From Bacteroidaceae bacterium (lineage in GTDB: Bacteria; Bacteroidota; Bacteroidia; Bacteroidales; Bacteroidaceae): a stretch of DNA of 46,180 nucleotides. The notes under the pieces were generated by a model. The model did no database searches, had not been told where the DNA came from, and saw only the letters and a program-made list of their open reading frames with translations. The stretch is from positions 1 through 46,180 of the forward strand of contig JAKSIS010000014.1 in assembly GCA_024398665.1 (NCBI GenBank). The letters are read 5' to 3'. Position numbers and translations under genes: made by a program. Shown piece by piece: positions 9,194-18,666 of this stretch (within the stretch, counting starts at the first letter, position 1; each line of letters opens with the position of its first letter).

Positions 9194-11200
9194 TTAGCGC
9201 AAATTTACTGAAAACTTGCGTATGAACTGAAGATTTATGTCCTCTTTGTGATTGGAATCTATGGCCTGCTGGGACGAACCGATACGGTCACGGTCAGAAT
9301 AGACGCTTGATCCTGTTTTAAGTGAGAATGTCGACTTTCCACATTTGTACCGGACCACAAAAGAGAGCCGGGTACCTGTTCCTGACATTGTCTGGAAATT
9401 GAAACCGTAACGCAGCCCCTTCTCATAGGCCGATACAGAACTGTTGCTGCCGTCAGTCATGAAGAAGGAAGCGCTTAATCCAACGTTCCAGGCATCGGAC
9501 GGTGACCAGTCAACGGCATCGGAAAGCGCCCAGCCGTTCTCAATGGGAACGCATACAAAATCATAACGTGTATAATGCAGCGCAAGTCCGTTTTTCAGTC
9601 CGTAGGGCATATTCCTTTCCCATTTCAGACGGGCCCTGAGAGTGCGGCAGAACTCCAGCTGCCCCGTTCCCTTGCAGTCCTTCTGCCTGTCCTTGAAACG
9701 TATAGTCATGAGCATACAGTCATTCACCGCAGGTCTCCATTCAGCCTGTCCTCTCAAATCAAAACCGAATGAAGGTCCGGCGGCACTGTAACATGCCTCA
9801 GGATGATAGAAGAAATCAGCCCAGGCAGCGGCCTCCAAGGGACCGTCAGAATGTTCAAGTCCTATGAGAACTCCTGTCTCATTGGTAATCCCGGATTCGC
9901 TCAAACCGGAACTGTGAAGTACCTTGTAGTCCGGACTGTAGTATCGGAATGCCGCATTGAGAGTGTAACTGTCATACAGACGGCATTCAAATTGGGCAAG
10001 TACGGCAGGTGATCCTTCAGAAAAAGCCATCTCACCGGAAAGGGCATAACGGGCACGGCGCACTGACCAGTCCAGAGATAGTCCGGAAAGGGCATATCCC
10101 GTACTTTCAGGATGTGAAAGAGCCTCTTTCAGGACTGTCATGGAAAAGGACATGCCGTCATGTCTGTAACTTAGGTTAGCGGCTGCTGAGGCCAGGTTTA
10201 TGTCATGCTTTCTGGACCATTCCAGCGGCGTACGGTGATAGCCGTCGGTCTTGAATGAAGTGATAAGGCTGTCACCGGCAAGAATGGCATCCAACGGTGT
10301 GTAAGCCCCCATCAGCGTTGCTGTGAAACGGCCGGCCGTATATGACACGCCTGCACCCTGGAAATAGCCCGATTCCTGTACGGAACTGTGCGGCTTGAGC
10401 CCTTTTGATGCGGCACCTTTGGCATCGGACAGTTTTCCCATGCTGAAACCTGAACCCATGAGCAGTCCACGGCCGAATCCGGCCCTGTAGTTTCCAATGG
10501 CCAGAGTCCATCCTTTCCACAATCCTGACAGAAAAAGGTACGGCGAATAGAAGTCATATCCCATGCGGTTCTTGCCGAAAAACGGTTCGCCGGCATCCTG
10601 TTCGGCTGAAAAGCCCGCACGCACACGCCCGTTCCAGTTGAACTGGCAGCGAAGCGAATGGGCAAGACACCCACCAAGATAACTGCGGTTGGGCCAGCGC
10701 TCCAGTTCCTCTTCACTGTGGTATAGAAAACCGTTGCGCCTGTACATGGGTATGTCCATACGTGCTGCCAGTTCAGTATGGCCCCATCGGAACACATCCC
10801 CCAATGACGTCCGCCGGTTGTCAGGCAGCGGATCGCCAATCATTACGAAATGTTTGAGAATCTGGCGGGTGTTGTAGTCAAGCCCTGTCAGCTGCAGTTC
10901 GCCCAGTGTCTTCATGGGACCGTGCAGATATACATATGCCTGGATATCTTCAATCTGTGATTCTGTCAGGAACGGAAGTTGCCGCAACTCATCAGGAGTG
11001 GCTGCGTTTATGTTCAATGGGGCGGCATGGACGGATTCATAAAGGTCCAGAAGTTCCTGGACGGCATATTCGGAAAGGTCTTCGTCAAGAGTCAGACTTT
11101 CAAGCACACTGTCCCAGTCATTGTCGGAAACCTGCGATGAAATGCCTTGAAATGATGAAAGAAAAGCCAGAACGGCAAAGGTTAAGCGTAGTGTTTTCAT
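9194..11200 (-). CDS. Secreted helix-hairpin-helix protein with a predicted outer-membrane beta-barrel-like C-terminus
   Basis: A 668-residue protein starting MKTLRLTFAVLAFLSSF, a signal peptide. The longer frame begins upstream of the promoter and is rejected. About residues 55-120 match the ComEA-type helix-hairpin-helix layout, with NINAATPDELRQLP, then IxxYxxxHGP and GELQLTGL. The glycine hairpin that contacts DNA in ComEA (GIG) reads FLTES here, so DNA binding is doubtful. The remaining ~530 residues alternate polar and hydrophobic residues with many aromatic turns, as in outer-membrane barrels. Such fusions are common in Bacteroidota annotations and have no assigned function that I know of. 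The gene has the best promoter in the window. Confidence 0.75.
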   Translation of the reverse strand: MKTLRLTFAVLAFLSSFQGISSQVSDNDWDSVLESLTLDEDLSEYAVQELLDLYESVHAAPLNINAATPDELRQLPFLTESQIEDIQAYVYLHGPMKTLGELQLTGLDYNTRQILKHFVMIGDPLPDNRRTSLGDVFRWGHTELAARMDIPMYRRNGFLYHSEEELERWPNRSYLGGCLAHSLRCQFNWNGRVRAGFSAEQDAGEPFFGKNRMGYDFYSPYLFLSGLWKGWTLAIGNYRAGFGRGLLMGSGFSMGKLSDAKGAASKGLKPHSSVQESGYFQGAGVSYTAGRFTATLMGAYTPLDAILAGDSLITSFKTDGYHRTPLEWSRKHDINLASAAANLSYRHDGMSFSMTVLKEALSHPESTGYALSGLSLDWSVRRARYALSGEMAFSEGSPAVLAQFECRLYDSYTLNAAFRYYSPDYKVLHSSGLSESGITNETGVLIGLEHSDGPLEAAAWADFFYHPEACYSAAGPSFGFDLRGQAEWRPAVNDCMLMTIRFKDRQKDCKGTGQLEFCRTLRARLKWERNMPYGLKNGLALHYTRYDFVCVPIENGWALSDAVDWSPSDAWNVGLSASFFMTDGSNSSVSAYEKGLRYGFNFQTMSGTGTRLSFVVRYKCGKSTFSLKTGSSVYSDRDRIGSSQQAIDSNHKEDINLQFIRKFSVNLR
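9200..9207 (-). promoter_or_regulatory. -7 promoter element for the radical SAM-dacB unit
   Basis: The minus-strand bases read TAAATTTG, a full TAnnTTTG match. The element overlaps the last codons of the upstream helix-hairpin-helix gene and lies 25 nt before the ATG at 9174. Confidence 0.6.
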
Positions 11201-11222
11201 AAAGTAAAAGATTAGTCCGTCC

Positions 11223-11254
11223 CAAAAATAAGTCATGGACGGACAATTTCCAAA
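11223..11254 (-). promoter_or_regulatory. Complete Bacteroidota promoter (-33 TTTG, -7 TATTTTTG)
   Basis: On the minus strand TTTG (11254-11251) is separated by exactly 20 nt from TATTTTTG (11230-11223). This matches the canonical TTTG-N19-21-TAnnTTTG promoter. The expected start of transcription is near 11218, leaving a leader of about 18 nt before the ATG at 11200. Confidence 0.8.
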
Positions 11255-11268
11255 ATTATCAGTAAAAA

Positions 11269-12627
11269 TCAGTCCATAAGTCCTGACTTTATCAGACTTA
11301 CGGCTGTTTCAAGCTGGTTGTCCTGCAGTGTGGAATTGAACTGTGCCTGATTGAACGGGACATGGAAATCAGGTTCCACACCTGTCCCTTCAAGCAGCGG
11401 TCCCACGGATGGAATGAACAGCCCGCTGGGCAGATATACGAAATACGGACCGTGCTCCCTGTCACCGAACGATCCCGAATATGTGGCCTCATAGCTGTTG
11501 TCCAGCATGGAAGTGGCACCGTATGTACATTCTCCAACCGTGAATATGTTGTCCTTGAGCATGGAACAGTATGCGGTAATTTCTGCCATGCTGCCGGAAT
11601 TGCAGTCGGTCAGTATTACGATTGGCCTGTTAACGACCGAATAGTGCACAGTATTGCGGCAGGGCAGTCTCATGGGCACGGCCGGACCGAAGTCAAGACG
11701 TCCCAGCCCGTCCTTGCGGCGGTATTTGCCAACCTCTATGACGCTGTCGGTCACCAGCGAACCCACAATGTACCGGAAATCGTCAACCAGACCGCCGCTG
11801 TTTCCACGTACATCTACTATCACGCCGTCAAGACTGTTGTCAAATGTCATGTGCTGAATGTTTTTGAACCATGACTGGTATGCCGATGAAACGTTACGCC
11901 GGTTTTTCGGCAGACTCTGCTCCTGAATGAATGACGTGCAGAACTCAAAGCTGGAAAACCTCATGTAAGGTATTGTCCCGCCAATGACACCTGTCATGAC
12001 GCACATGTGTTCGTCCGGTGAAACGGCCATCTGCACGGGACTGCTGAAAAAGCCCTGATCACTGTACTTCTTCAGTGAGGAACAGACTGACGGGCTGACA
12101 CTGTCACTGACTGCGACAGTGCTGTCCTTGAGAATTTCCCGGTAATACTCCTTTTCATTGAACCACAGTGCGGCACTGTGGTAATCAGGTCTCTGCATAA
12201 GACGGTCCGCAGACGGCGATACGGAAAAGCTCACGTCACGTATCATGTCCCATATCTTAACTCTGAAATGACCGTCACGTATACCTGAGAACATTTCGGT
12301 GAAAAAGGCCTTCATGACATCGGTCCCGACAGTGTCCCTTCCGCAGACAATGTCCTCATCCCAGCTGCGGACAACCGGCAGGCAGACATGATAGACGGAA
12401 TCCCAGTCAACCGTTTCAATATCCCATGCGGCATAGTTGCAGTTCATGCCCACCCATAATGTCCGGAACATCTCCTCATAAGACCGGGGGTATGAATTCA
12501 TCATGTTGTAGTAGCCGTCAGTCGTGTATATGTTGCCGGACAGTATGTCATCGGACTCCTTCCGGCATGAACACAGAAGAAAGGTAAAGGCCGATGCCGC
12601 TGTCAGAATGATTGTGGAAAGTTTCAT
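11269..12627 (-). CDS. S41 family (C-terminal processing/tail-specific-like) peptidase lipoprotein
   Basis: The 452-residue protein starts with a lipoprotein signal whose lipobox is LLCSC (Cys near residue 20), so it should be acylated and anchored in a membrane. The central and C-terminal parts show the S41 fold markers. These are DGVIVDVRGNSGG near residue 270 and the nucleophile region TDCNSGSMAE near residue 335, followed by GECTYGATSML. No clear PDZ insert is recognisable. The catalytic Ser is present, so the enzyme is probably active on periplasmic or surface peptides. It lies 9 nt downstream of the beta-barrel gene at 12637 and is probably co-transcribed with it. The target is unknown. 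Confidence 0.85.
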   Translation of the reverse strand: MKLSTIILTAASAFTFLLCSCRKESDDILSGNIYTTDGYYNMMNSYPRSYEEMFRTLWVGMNCNYAAWDIETVDWDSVYHVCLPVVRSWDEDIVCGRDTVGTDVMKAFFTEMFSGIRDGHFRVKIWDMIRDVSFSVSPSADRLMQRPDYHSAALWFNEKEYYREILKDSTVAVSDSVSPSVCSSLKKYSDQGFFSSPVQMAVSPDEHMCVMTGVIGGTIPYMRFSSFEFCTSFIQEQSLPKNRRNVSSAYQSWFKNIQHMTFDNSLDGVIVDVRGNSGGLVDDFRYIVGSLVTDSVIEVGKYRRKDGLGRLDFGPAVPMRLPCRNTVHYSVVNRPIVILTDCNSGSMAEITAYCSMLKDNIFTVGECTYGATSMLDNSYEATYSGSFGDREHGPYFVYLPSGLFIPSVGPLLEGTGVEPDFHVPFNQAQFNSTLQDNQLETAVSLIKSGLMD

Positions 12628-12636
12628 ATGCCGGAT

Positions 12637-13305
12637 TCAAAAACAGTAGTATACGCAAACCTGGACAGTCGTCAATGTGTTGTAGCGCGGATCGCTTATC
12701 AGCATGTAATCCTTTGTAGTGCTTGTGAGACCATGGTATATGGAACCTTCCAACTGAACGACAACATTGCCGGAAAAACGGTAACCGATACCTGTAACTG
12801 CCGCCATGCCGGCCTCCAGACGCCTGTCACGCGTGTCATCGAAAACCATATCCTCACTGAAATCCACAGAAACAGCGGGGTCGACCGGATCCTCAACCGT
12901 TCCGTGACGGCTGCTGAACAGCCAGTATGCGCCGAATGCTCCAGCGCCGAAATGACCGCGCAGCCTTGTCCCGCCGAAAGAGAAGACCGCAAACACCGGC
13001 ACCTGGAAATAACGGTTGTCAATGTCATAACTGAATTTGTCAAACGCACCGGTGCGGTATTTCCAGTATCCTTTTTCAGCATATGGACAGATATCAGTCC
13101 TCAGACCCATCCAGTCACAGAAGTCATACTGCAGTGAAAAGCCCTGATACACTGACAACGTTTTGCCGTAACGCCAGTCATACTGGTACTGCGTATCAAT
13201 GACGTACCGGTTCAGGGATACTCCGTCAAATCCTCCAATCCTAAGCTGGGCTGCAGCGCCCAAACTGGCAAGAATGGCAAGAAAAAATATGATACGCCTT
13301 TTCAT
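12637..13305 (-). CDS. Outer-membrane beta-barrel protein (PorT/OMP_b-brl-like)
   Basis: A 222-residue protein with a signal peptide (MKRRIIFFLAILASLGAAAQ). The rest is amphipathic beta strands and ends in an aromatic residue (VCVYYCF), the usual signal for barrel assembly. Its size suits an eight- to ten-stranded barrel. The start at 13305 is chosen because the longer TTG-initiated frame lacks a sensible signal peptide. A weak -7-like TATCTTGC lies at 13330-13323. It heads the minus-strand envelope cluster and is divergent from the DUF4294 gene. It cannot be assigned to a specific function. Confidence 0.75.
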   Translation of the reverse strand: MKRRIIFFLAILASLGAAAQLRIGGFDGVSLNRYVIDTQYQYDWRYGKTLSVYQGFSLQYDFCDWMGLRTDICPYAEKGYWKYRTGAFDKFSYDIDNRYFQVPVFAVFSFGGTRLRGHFGAGAFGAYWLFSSRHGTVEDPVDPAVSVDFSEDMVFDDTRDRRLEAGMAAVTGIGYRFSGNVVVQLEGSIYHGLTSTTKDYMLISDPRYNTLTTVQVCVYYCF

Positions 13306-13351
13306 TGACCTTTTTATCGGCTGCAAGATACGTATAATATTTCCAATTTGC

Positions 13352-13359
13352 TACTTTTG
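13352..13359 (+). promoter_or_regulatory. -7 promoter element for DUF4294, almost touching the start codon
   Basis: The bases read TACTTTTG followed by CGGAC and then the ATG at 13365. Only 5 nt separate the element from the start codon, so transcription should begin at or within a couple of bases of the ATG. Confidence 0.65.
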
Positions 13360-13364
13360 CGGAC

Positions 13365-13973
13365 ATGAAACGTATCATTACCATACTGCTTGCAGCCATT
13401 CTGGCCTTTCCGGCGGCCGCCACGGCCGAAAATGCGGACAGCCTGAAACAGCAGCGTATCATTTACGCCCTTTCAACTGTATACAAGGGTGATACCATTC
13501 CCACGTTCGAACTGTATGAAGTGACCATATACGCTCCGCGCACCTTTTCAACCAAACGCAAGCAGAAACAGTATGACAAGCTTACGCGCAATGTTATCAA
13601 GATGTATCCCATTTCACAGGAGATAAAGGCCATACTGGTAGAAACATATCTCTACATGCAGACCCTGCCCGATGACGAAGCCCGCCAGAAACATATTGAA
13701 GATGTCGAGGAAGGGGTCTGGGAACAGTATTATCCCGTAATGCGCCGCTGTACGCTGGCACAGGGCAAACTGCTTATCAAACTAATTGACAGGGAGTGCA
13801 ACCAGACCAGCTACGAACTGATCAACGCTTTTGCAGGACGTTTCAAGGCAACCTTCTATCAGGCTTTCGCAGCCCTTTTCGGAGCGTCGCTCAAAAAGGA
13901 ATATGACCCTACGGATGGTGAGGATGAGATGATTGAGGAAATCATTTATCTCATTGAAAACGATATGATATGA
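13365..13973 (+). CDS. DUF4294 domain-containing secreted protein
   Basis: A 202-residue protein with a clear signal peptide (MKRIITILLAAILAFPAAATA), so the start is well fixed. The mature part is charged and mostly helical, with the block YEVTIYAPRTFSTKRKQKQYDKL shared by the Bacteroidota family DUF4294. It contains no recognisable catalytic motif. The C-terminus is acidic (DGEDEMIEEIIYLIEND). Function is unknown. The promoter lies directly against the ATG, suggesting a leaderless mRNA. The 78 nt to ychF hold that gene's own promoter. Confidence 0.8.
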   Translation: MKRIITILLAAILAFPAAATAENADSLKQQRIIYALSTVYKGDTIPTFELYEVTIYAPRTFSTKRKQKQYDKLTRNVIKMYPISQEIKAILVETYLYMQTLPDDEARQKHIEDVEEGVWEQYYPVMRRCTLAQGKLLIKLIDRECNQTSYELINAFAGRFKATFYQAFAALFGASLKKEYDPTDGEDEMIEEIIYLIENDMI

Positions 13974-14013
13974 AAAAGCGCCCCTCCTTCTTGGGGTTGA
14001 GCGAGTTATTGGG

Positions 14014-14021
14014 TACCTTTG
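14014..14021 (+). promoter_or_regulatory. -7 promoter element for ychF-lgt
   Basis: The bases read TACCTTTG, a full TAnnTTTG match, 30 nt before the ATG at 14052. An in-frame TTG at 14019 lies inside the element and is not used. A TTGG at 13991-13994 sits 19 nt upstream, close to a -33 box. Confidence 0.65.
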
Positions 14022-14051
14022 TCACCCGTAATTAATACAACAGTACAAGAT

Positions 14052-15152
14052 ATGGCATTGCAATGCGGCATAGTGGGCCTGCCCAATGTTGGCAAATCCA
14101 CACTTTTCAACTGTCTGTCCAGCGCAAAGGCGCAGTCGGCAAACTTTCCTTTCTGCACCATCGAACCCAACGTGGGCACCATTACCGTACCTGACGAAAG
14201 GCTGAACCGCCTGGCTGAAATAGACCATCCACAAAGGGTTATCCCCACAACGGTTGAAATTGTCGACATAGCCGGTCTTGTAAAGGGTGCCAGCAAGGGT
14301 GAAGGTCTTGGCAACAAGTTCCTTGCAAACATACGTGAAACCGATGCCATCATACATGTGCTGCGCTGTTTTGATGACGACAACATTACGCATGTGGACG
14401 GTTCGGTGAACCCTGTGCGTGACAAGGAAATCATTGACACCGAACTGCAGCTGAAAGATCTGGAAACCGTGGAAAGCCGCATCACCAAAGTTCAGAAACA
14501 GGCCACTACCGGAGGAGACAAGAACGCAAAGGCTCTTCTGGACCTGCTCATACGCTACAGGGATACGCTGCTCCAGGGCAAATCAGCCCGCACTGTTGAA
14601 GTATCAAAGGAGGAGCAGCCCCTGGTCCGCGACCTGTTCCTGCTCACGTCCAAGCCGGTGCTGTACGTATGCAATGTCGATGAGGCCAGCGCCGTAAACG
14701 GCAACGCCTACTCACAGGCTGTGGCAGAAGCCATAAAGGATGAAGACGCTCAGATGATACTCGTGGCCGCCGGTCTGGAAGCCGACATTGCCGAACTGGA
14801 CACCTATGAGGAACGGCAGATGTTCCTTGAGGAAGCCGGCCTGAAGGAATCAGGCGTAGTCCGTCTCATCAAGGCCGCCTACCGTCTTCTTGATCTCCAG
14901 ACCTTCTTCACAACAGGTGCTGACGAATCCAGGGCCTGGACATTCCGCCGCGGCATGAAGGCCCCGCAGTGCGCTGGTGTGATCCACACCGATTTTGAAA
15001 AAGGCTTTATCCGTGCTGAAGTCATAAAGTACGATGACTACGTCACATTGGGTTCTGAAGCCGCCGTACGTGACGCCGGCAAACTGAGCATAGAAGGCAA
15101 GGACTACGTGGCACAGGACGGTGACATAATGCATTTCCGATTCAACGTATGA
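14052..15152 (+). CDS. ychF: Redox-regulated ATPase YchF (Obg-like ATPase, OLA1 family)
   Basis: This 366-residue P-loop protein is ribosome-associated and unusual among Obg-family members in preferring ATP. The G1 loop is GLPNVGKSTLFN near residue 8. The G3 region reads DIAGLVKGASKGEGLGNKFL. The G4 site is NVDE instead of NKxD, which explains the ATP preference of the family. The C-terminal TGS domain ends in HFRFNV, typical of YchF. The start matches the conserved MALQCGIVGLPNVGKS opening. The stop overlaps the lgt start by 4 nt (ATGA), so translation is coupled. Confidence 0.97.
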   Translation: MALQCGIVGLPNVGKSTLFNCLSSAKAQSANFPFCTIEPNVGTITVPDERLNRLAEIDHPQRVIPTTVEIVDIAGLVKGASKGEGLGNKFLANIRETDAIIHVLRCFDDDNITHVDGSVNPVRDKEIIDTELQLKDLETVESRITKVQKQATTGGDKNAKALLDLLIRYRDTLLQGKSARTVEVSKEEQPLVRDLFLLTSKPVLYVCNVDEASAVNGNAYSQAVAEAIKDEDAQMILVAAGLEADIAELDTYEERQMFLEEAGLKESGVVRLIKAAYRLLDLQTFFTTGADESRAWTFRRGMKAPQCAGVIHTDFEKGFIRAEVIKYDDYVTLGSEAAVRDAGKLSIEGKDYVAQDGDIMHFRFNV

Positions 15153-16000
15153 ATACATTCCTTTCCGTCATCTGGAATCCCAGCAGTGAACTGTGCCGCG
15201 TGTTCGGACTTCCGCTGCGCTACTACTCCCTGCTGTGGGTCGTCGGGCTTGCCGCAGCATATTTTCTGGTAAAGAAGTTCTATAAGGACCGCGGCATAAA
15301 GGAAGAGACTTTCGAACCGCTTTTCCTGTACTGCTTCATCAGCATACTCATAGGCTGCCGTCTGGGACACTGCATTTTCTACCAGCCCGAATACTATTTC
15401 AGCAGTTTCCAGCATTTCATCGAGATGCTGCTGCCTATTGAATTCACTCCCGCAGGTGTGAAACTGGTGGGTTACCGCGGACTGGCCAGCCACGGCGGTA
15501 CAATAGGAATATTCATCGGCATTGTCCTGTACTGCCGGAAATACAAGGTGAAACTGCTGGAATGCGTTGACATGATAGGTGTTGCGACTCCGTCAACAGC
15601 GGCGTGCATACGACTGGGAAACCTGATGAATTCCGAAATAGTAGGCAAGGCCACCGGTACTGACTGGGGCTTCATATTCGTCCAGCTCGGTGAAGATTTC
15701 CCGCGCCATCCGGCCCAGTTGTATGAGGCGGTTGCATATGCTGTCATACTTGTCATATCCCTTCTTATCTACCGCAAACACAAGGAACTGGTGGGCACTG
15801 GATTCTATTTCGGATTCTGCCTTGCCACCATTTTCATATTCCGCTTCTTTGTGGAGTTCTGCAAGGAAGTCCAGGTTGATTTTGAAAAGGGAATGGCTCT
15901 TGACATGGGACAGCTTCTCAGCATCCCGTTCGCAGTCGTCGGCGTCTATTTCGTGATTCGGGGACTAAAAAAACGCGTGGGGACAGTCCCTGTCAAATAG
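15149..16000 (+). CDS. lgt: Prolipoprotein diacylglyceryl transferase
   Basis: Lgt transfers diacylglycerol from phosphatidylglycerol to the lipobox cysteine of prolipoproteins in the inner membrane. The 283-residue protein has about seven hydrophobic segments. It carries the family signature RLGNLMNSEIVGKATGTDWG near residue 150, and YRGLASHGG near residue 110. The start overlaps ychF by 4 nt. The last eight codons (RVGTVPVK plus stop) lie inside a palindromic repeat pair, so the extreme C-terminus may be derived from an inserted repeat. This enzyme would process the S41 and GH5 lipoproteins in the window. It converges on mutS with a 21-nt gap. Confidence 0.97.
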   Translation: MNTFLSVIWNPSSELCRVFGLPLRYYSLLWVVGLAAAYFLVKKFYKDRGIKEETFEPLFLYCFISILIGCRLGHCIFYQPEYYFSSFQHFIEMLLPIEFTPAGVKLVGYRGLASHGGTIGIFIGIVLYCRKYKVKLLECVDMIGVATPSTAACIRLGNLMNSEIVGKATGTDWGFIFVQLGEDFPRHPAQLYEAVAYAVILVISLLIYRKHKELVGTGFYFGFCLATIFIFRFFVEFCKEVQVDFEKGMALDMGQLLSIPFAVVGVYFVIRGLKKRVGTVPVK

Positions 16001-16011
16001 GGACAGTCCCT
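15979..16011. repeat. Two copies of a GGGACAGTCCC palindromic repeat
   Basis: GGGGACAGTCCCT (15979-15991) and AGGGACAGTCCCT (15999-16011) flank the lgt stop codon. Each is a near-perfect palindrome, so the pair can fold as a hairpin either within or between copies. It sits between the convergent genes lgt and mutS, where it might also act as a transcription barrier. A third copy of the 11-base core is inside mutS at 18205-18215, where conserved codons explain it. Confidence 0.7.
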
Positions 16012-16021
16012 ACTGGACAAA

Positions 16022-18643
16022 TCATTTTCCTTTCAGGATCTTCTTGATGTCATTCAGCTTGTTCAGAGCTTCAATGGGAGTCAGATTGTTGACATCAATT
16101 GACAGCAGCTGGTCGCGTATCTGACACAGCACAGGGTCATCCAGCTGGAAGAAACTCATCTGCATGCCTTCACGGCTCTGAGCGGTCTCCACGCTGGGAC
16201 GTGATATGCCCTTGCCGTTACTGCCGGCCTCCATTTCGCCCAGTATGGCGTTCGCGCGCCTGACTATGCTGCGCGGCATGCCAGCCATTTCAGCCACATG
16301 AATGCCGAACGAATGTTCGCTGCCCCCCGGAACAAGTTTCCTGAGGAACAGCACCTTACCGTCTACTTCCTTCACAGACACATTGAAATTGCGTATGCGC
16401 TGGAAAGATTCAGCCATCTCATTCAGTTCGTGATAGTGCGTGGCAAACAGTGTACGGGCACGGGCTGACGGCTGCTCATGAATATGTTCGACAATGGCCC
16501 AGGCTATCGAAATGCCGTCATAGGTCGATGTACCGCGGCCCAGTTCGTCAAACAGCACCAGACTGCGCCCGGTCAGGTTGTTAAGAATGCTGGCGGCCTC
16601 GGTCATTTCAACCATGAAGGTCGATTCACCCGCAGAAATGTTGTCACTGGCACCCACACGCGTGAATATCCGGTCAACGATACCTATGCGCGCACTTTCA
16701 GCAGGAACATAACTGCCCATCTGCCCAAGCAGTGTTATAAGTGCAGTCTGACGCAGAAGCGCCGACTTGCCGGCCATGTTCGGACCTGTTATAATGAGAA
16801 TCTGCTCCTTGTCACTGTCCAGATATACATTGTTCGATATGTAATGCTCACCGGGTGCCATCTGTGTTTCAATTACAGGATGACGGCCCTCACGGATATC
16901 CAGAATGCAGCTGTCGTCAATCACCGGACGCACATATCTGCGTTCACGTGCAACGGCTGCGAATGAAAGCAGGCAGTCCAGCCGGCTTATGAGAGCGGCA
17001 TCCTTCTGGATTGCGGGAACATATTGCAGGATTGACTGGGCCAGTTCGTCAAAGAGCTGCTTTTCAAGAACCAGTATCTTGTCTTCTGCACCCAGAATCT
17101 TCTCTTCGTACTCCTTCAGTTCAGGAGTTATGTAACGTTCGGCATTGACCAGCGTCTGCTTGCGTATCCACTCCTGCGGAACCTTGTCCTTGAATGTGTT
17201 ACGCACCTCAAGGTAATAGCCGAAAACATTGTTGTATGCAATCTTCAGACTGGGTATGCCGGTCAGTTCCGATTCACGCTGCTGGATCTGCATCAGATAG
17301 TCCTTGCCGTTGAAGGCTATGCTGCGCAGTTCGTCAAGTTCGGCACTTATGCCGGCGGCTATTACACCGCCCTTGTTCAACAGCATGGGTGCATCGGATT
17401 TCACTGTCCTGAGTATGTTTTCACGCAGCTGGGCGCAAAGGTCCATTTCCGATGCCAGATCCCTGAGCTGCGGATTGTCCTGATTCAGACAGGCTTCACG
17501 GACGGGAACCAGACGGGTCAGCGCCATACCCAAAGAGAACACTTCACGTGGATTGATACGGCCCACTGCGGCTTTCGATACCAGACGCTCCATGTCCCCC
17601 ATGCTCTGCAGCGCACCGGTCAGGGTCTCGGCAAGGTCAGGATAGCGGAACAGGTGGTCAACCACGTCAAGACGTGATTTTATAGCATTCACGTCCTTCA
17701 GCGGGAAAAGCATCCAGCGGCGGAGCAGACGCGCTCCCATGGGAGAACTGGTACGGTCTATGACCTGCAGAAGCGATGTTCCGTCCTCACTGTTGGAATT
17801 CAGCAGTTCAAGGTTACGGACCGTGAACTTGTCCAGCCGCACATATCGGTCTTCATCAATCATGCGGATTGACGAAATGTGGCTTATGTTGTTGTGAAGG
17901 GTCTGGGCCAGATATTCCAGAATCGCACCCGCCGCCACCTTGCCGCTGTGCAGATGGTCCACACCGAATCCCTTCAGATTGCGTACGCCGAAATGCCTGT
18001 TCAGCTTTTCACGGGCATAGTCTTCAGTGAAGACCCAGTCGTCAAGTTCCCTCAGACAGTGGCGGGTACCGAAATTCTGTTCGAACAGCTGCCTGCGGCC
18101 ATGCTCTATGAGAGTCTCCTTGGGCGAGAAGCCGGCAAGCAGTTTGTCTATATGGTCAGCCGTACCTTCAGCCACAAGATATTCACCGGTGGAAATGTCA
18201 AGCAGGGACAGTCCCCATGCCCCCTTGCCCATATGGACCGCAGCCAGGAAATTGTTCTCCCTGTTCTGCAGCACGTTGTCACTCATGGCAACGCCGGGAG
18301 TCACCAGTTCGGTAATTCCGCGCTTGACAAGAGTCTTGGTCAGTTTGGGGTCTTCAAGCTGGTCACAGATTGCAACCCGCCGGCCTGCACGGATCAGTTT
18401 GGGCAGATACGCATCAAGTGCATGGTGGGGGAAACCGGCCATTTCCAGCATCTGCGCCCCATTCTTGCCGTTGTTGCGGCGTGTCAGGGTTATTCCCAGT
18501 ATCTCACTTGCCTCGACGGCATCCTGAGCGTATGTTTCATAGAAGTCCCCGCACCGGAACAGAAGCACAGCATCGGGATGTTTCTCCTTCAGGCTGTAGA
18601 ACTGCCGCATCATGGGGGTATCTGCAGGATTCTGTGCTGCCAT
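16022..18643 (-). CDS. mutS: DNA mismatch repair protein MutS
   Basis: MutS recognises mismatches and small loops and starts methyl- or nick-directed repair with MutL. The 873-residue length is standard for MutS1. The mismatch-reading motif is GDFYETY near residue 32 (Phe-x-Glu). The ABC-type ATPase has the Walker [14 protein letters not shown] near residue 615 and the Walker B/signature region [13 protein letters not shown] helix-turn-helix and a C-terminal dimerisation tail follow. It starts 23 nt downstream of the GltS-like transporter stop, with no promoter visible in the gap, so the two probably share a transcript. No functional link between them is evident. Confidence 0.98.
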   Translation of the reverse strand: MAAQNPADTPMMRQFYSLKEKHPDAVLLFRCGDFYETYAQDAVEASEILGITLTRRNNGKNGAQMLEMAGFPHHALDAYLPKLIRAGRRVAICDQLEDPKLTKTLVKRGITELVTPGVAMSDNVLQNRENNFLAAVHMGKGAWGLSLLDISTGEYLVAEGTADHIDKLLAGFSPKETLIEHGRRQLFEQNFGTRHCLRELDDWVFTEDYAREKLNRHFGVRNLKGFGVDHLHSGKVAAGAILEYLAQTLHNNISHISSIRMIDEDRYVRLDKFTVRNLELLNSNSEDGTSLLQVIDRTSSPMGARLLRRWMLFPLKDVNAIKSRLDVVDHLFRYPDLAETLTGALQSMGDMERLVSKAAVGRINPREVFSLGMALTRLVPVREACLNQDNPQLRDLASEMDLCAQLRENILRTVKSDAPMLLNKGGVIAAGISAELDELRSIAFNGKDYLMQIQQRESELTGIPSLKIAYNNVFGYYLEVRNTFKDKVPQEWIRKQTLVNAERYITPELKEYEEKILGAEDKILVLEKQLFDELAQSILQYVPAIQKDAALISRLDCLLSFAAVARERRYVRPVIDDSCILDIREGRHPVIETQMAPGEHYISNNVYLDSDKEQILIITGPNMAGKSALLRQTALITLLGQMGSYVPAESARIGIVDRIFTRVGASDNISAGESTFMVEMTEAASILNNLTGRSLVLFDELGRGTSTYDGISIAWAIVEHIHEQPSARARTLFATHYHELNEMAESFQRIRNFNVSVKEVDGKVLFLRKLVPGGSEHSFGIHVAEMAGMPRSIVRRANAILGEMEAGSNGKGISRPSVETAQSREGMQMSFFQLDDPVLCQIRDQLLSIDVNNLTPIEALNKLNDIKKILKGK

Positions 18644-18666
18644 GTGTTTCAGGTATCAGACGGTTT

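Noticed and set aside
13981-13996. Short CCCC/GGGG hairpin between DUF4294 and ychF as a terminator
   Set aside because: The stem is only four base pairs and there is no U-tract; it is not convincing.
18205-18215. Third copy of GGGACAGTCCC inside mutS
   Set aside because: It encodes the conserved GLSLLD stretch of MutS, so codon constraint explains it and it is not evidence of an inserted repeat.
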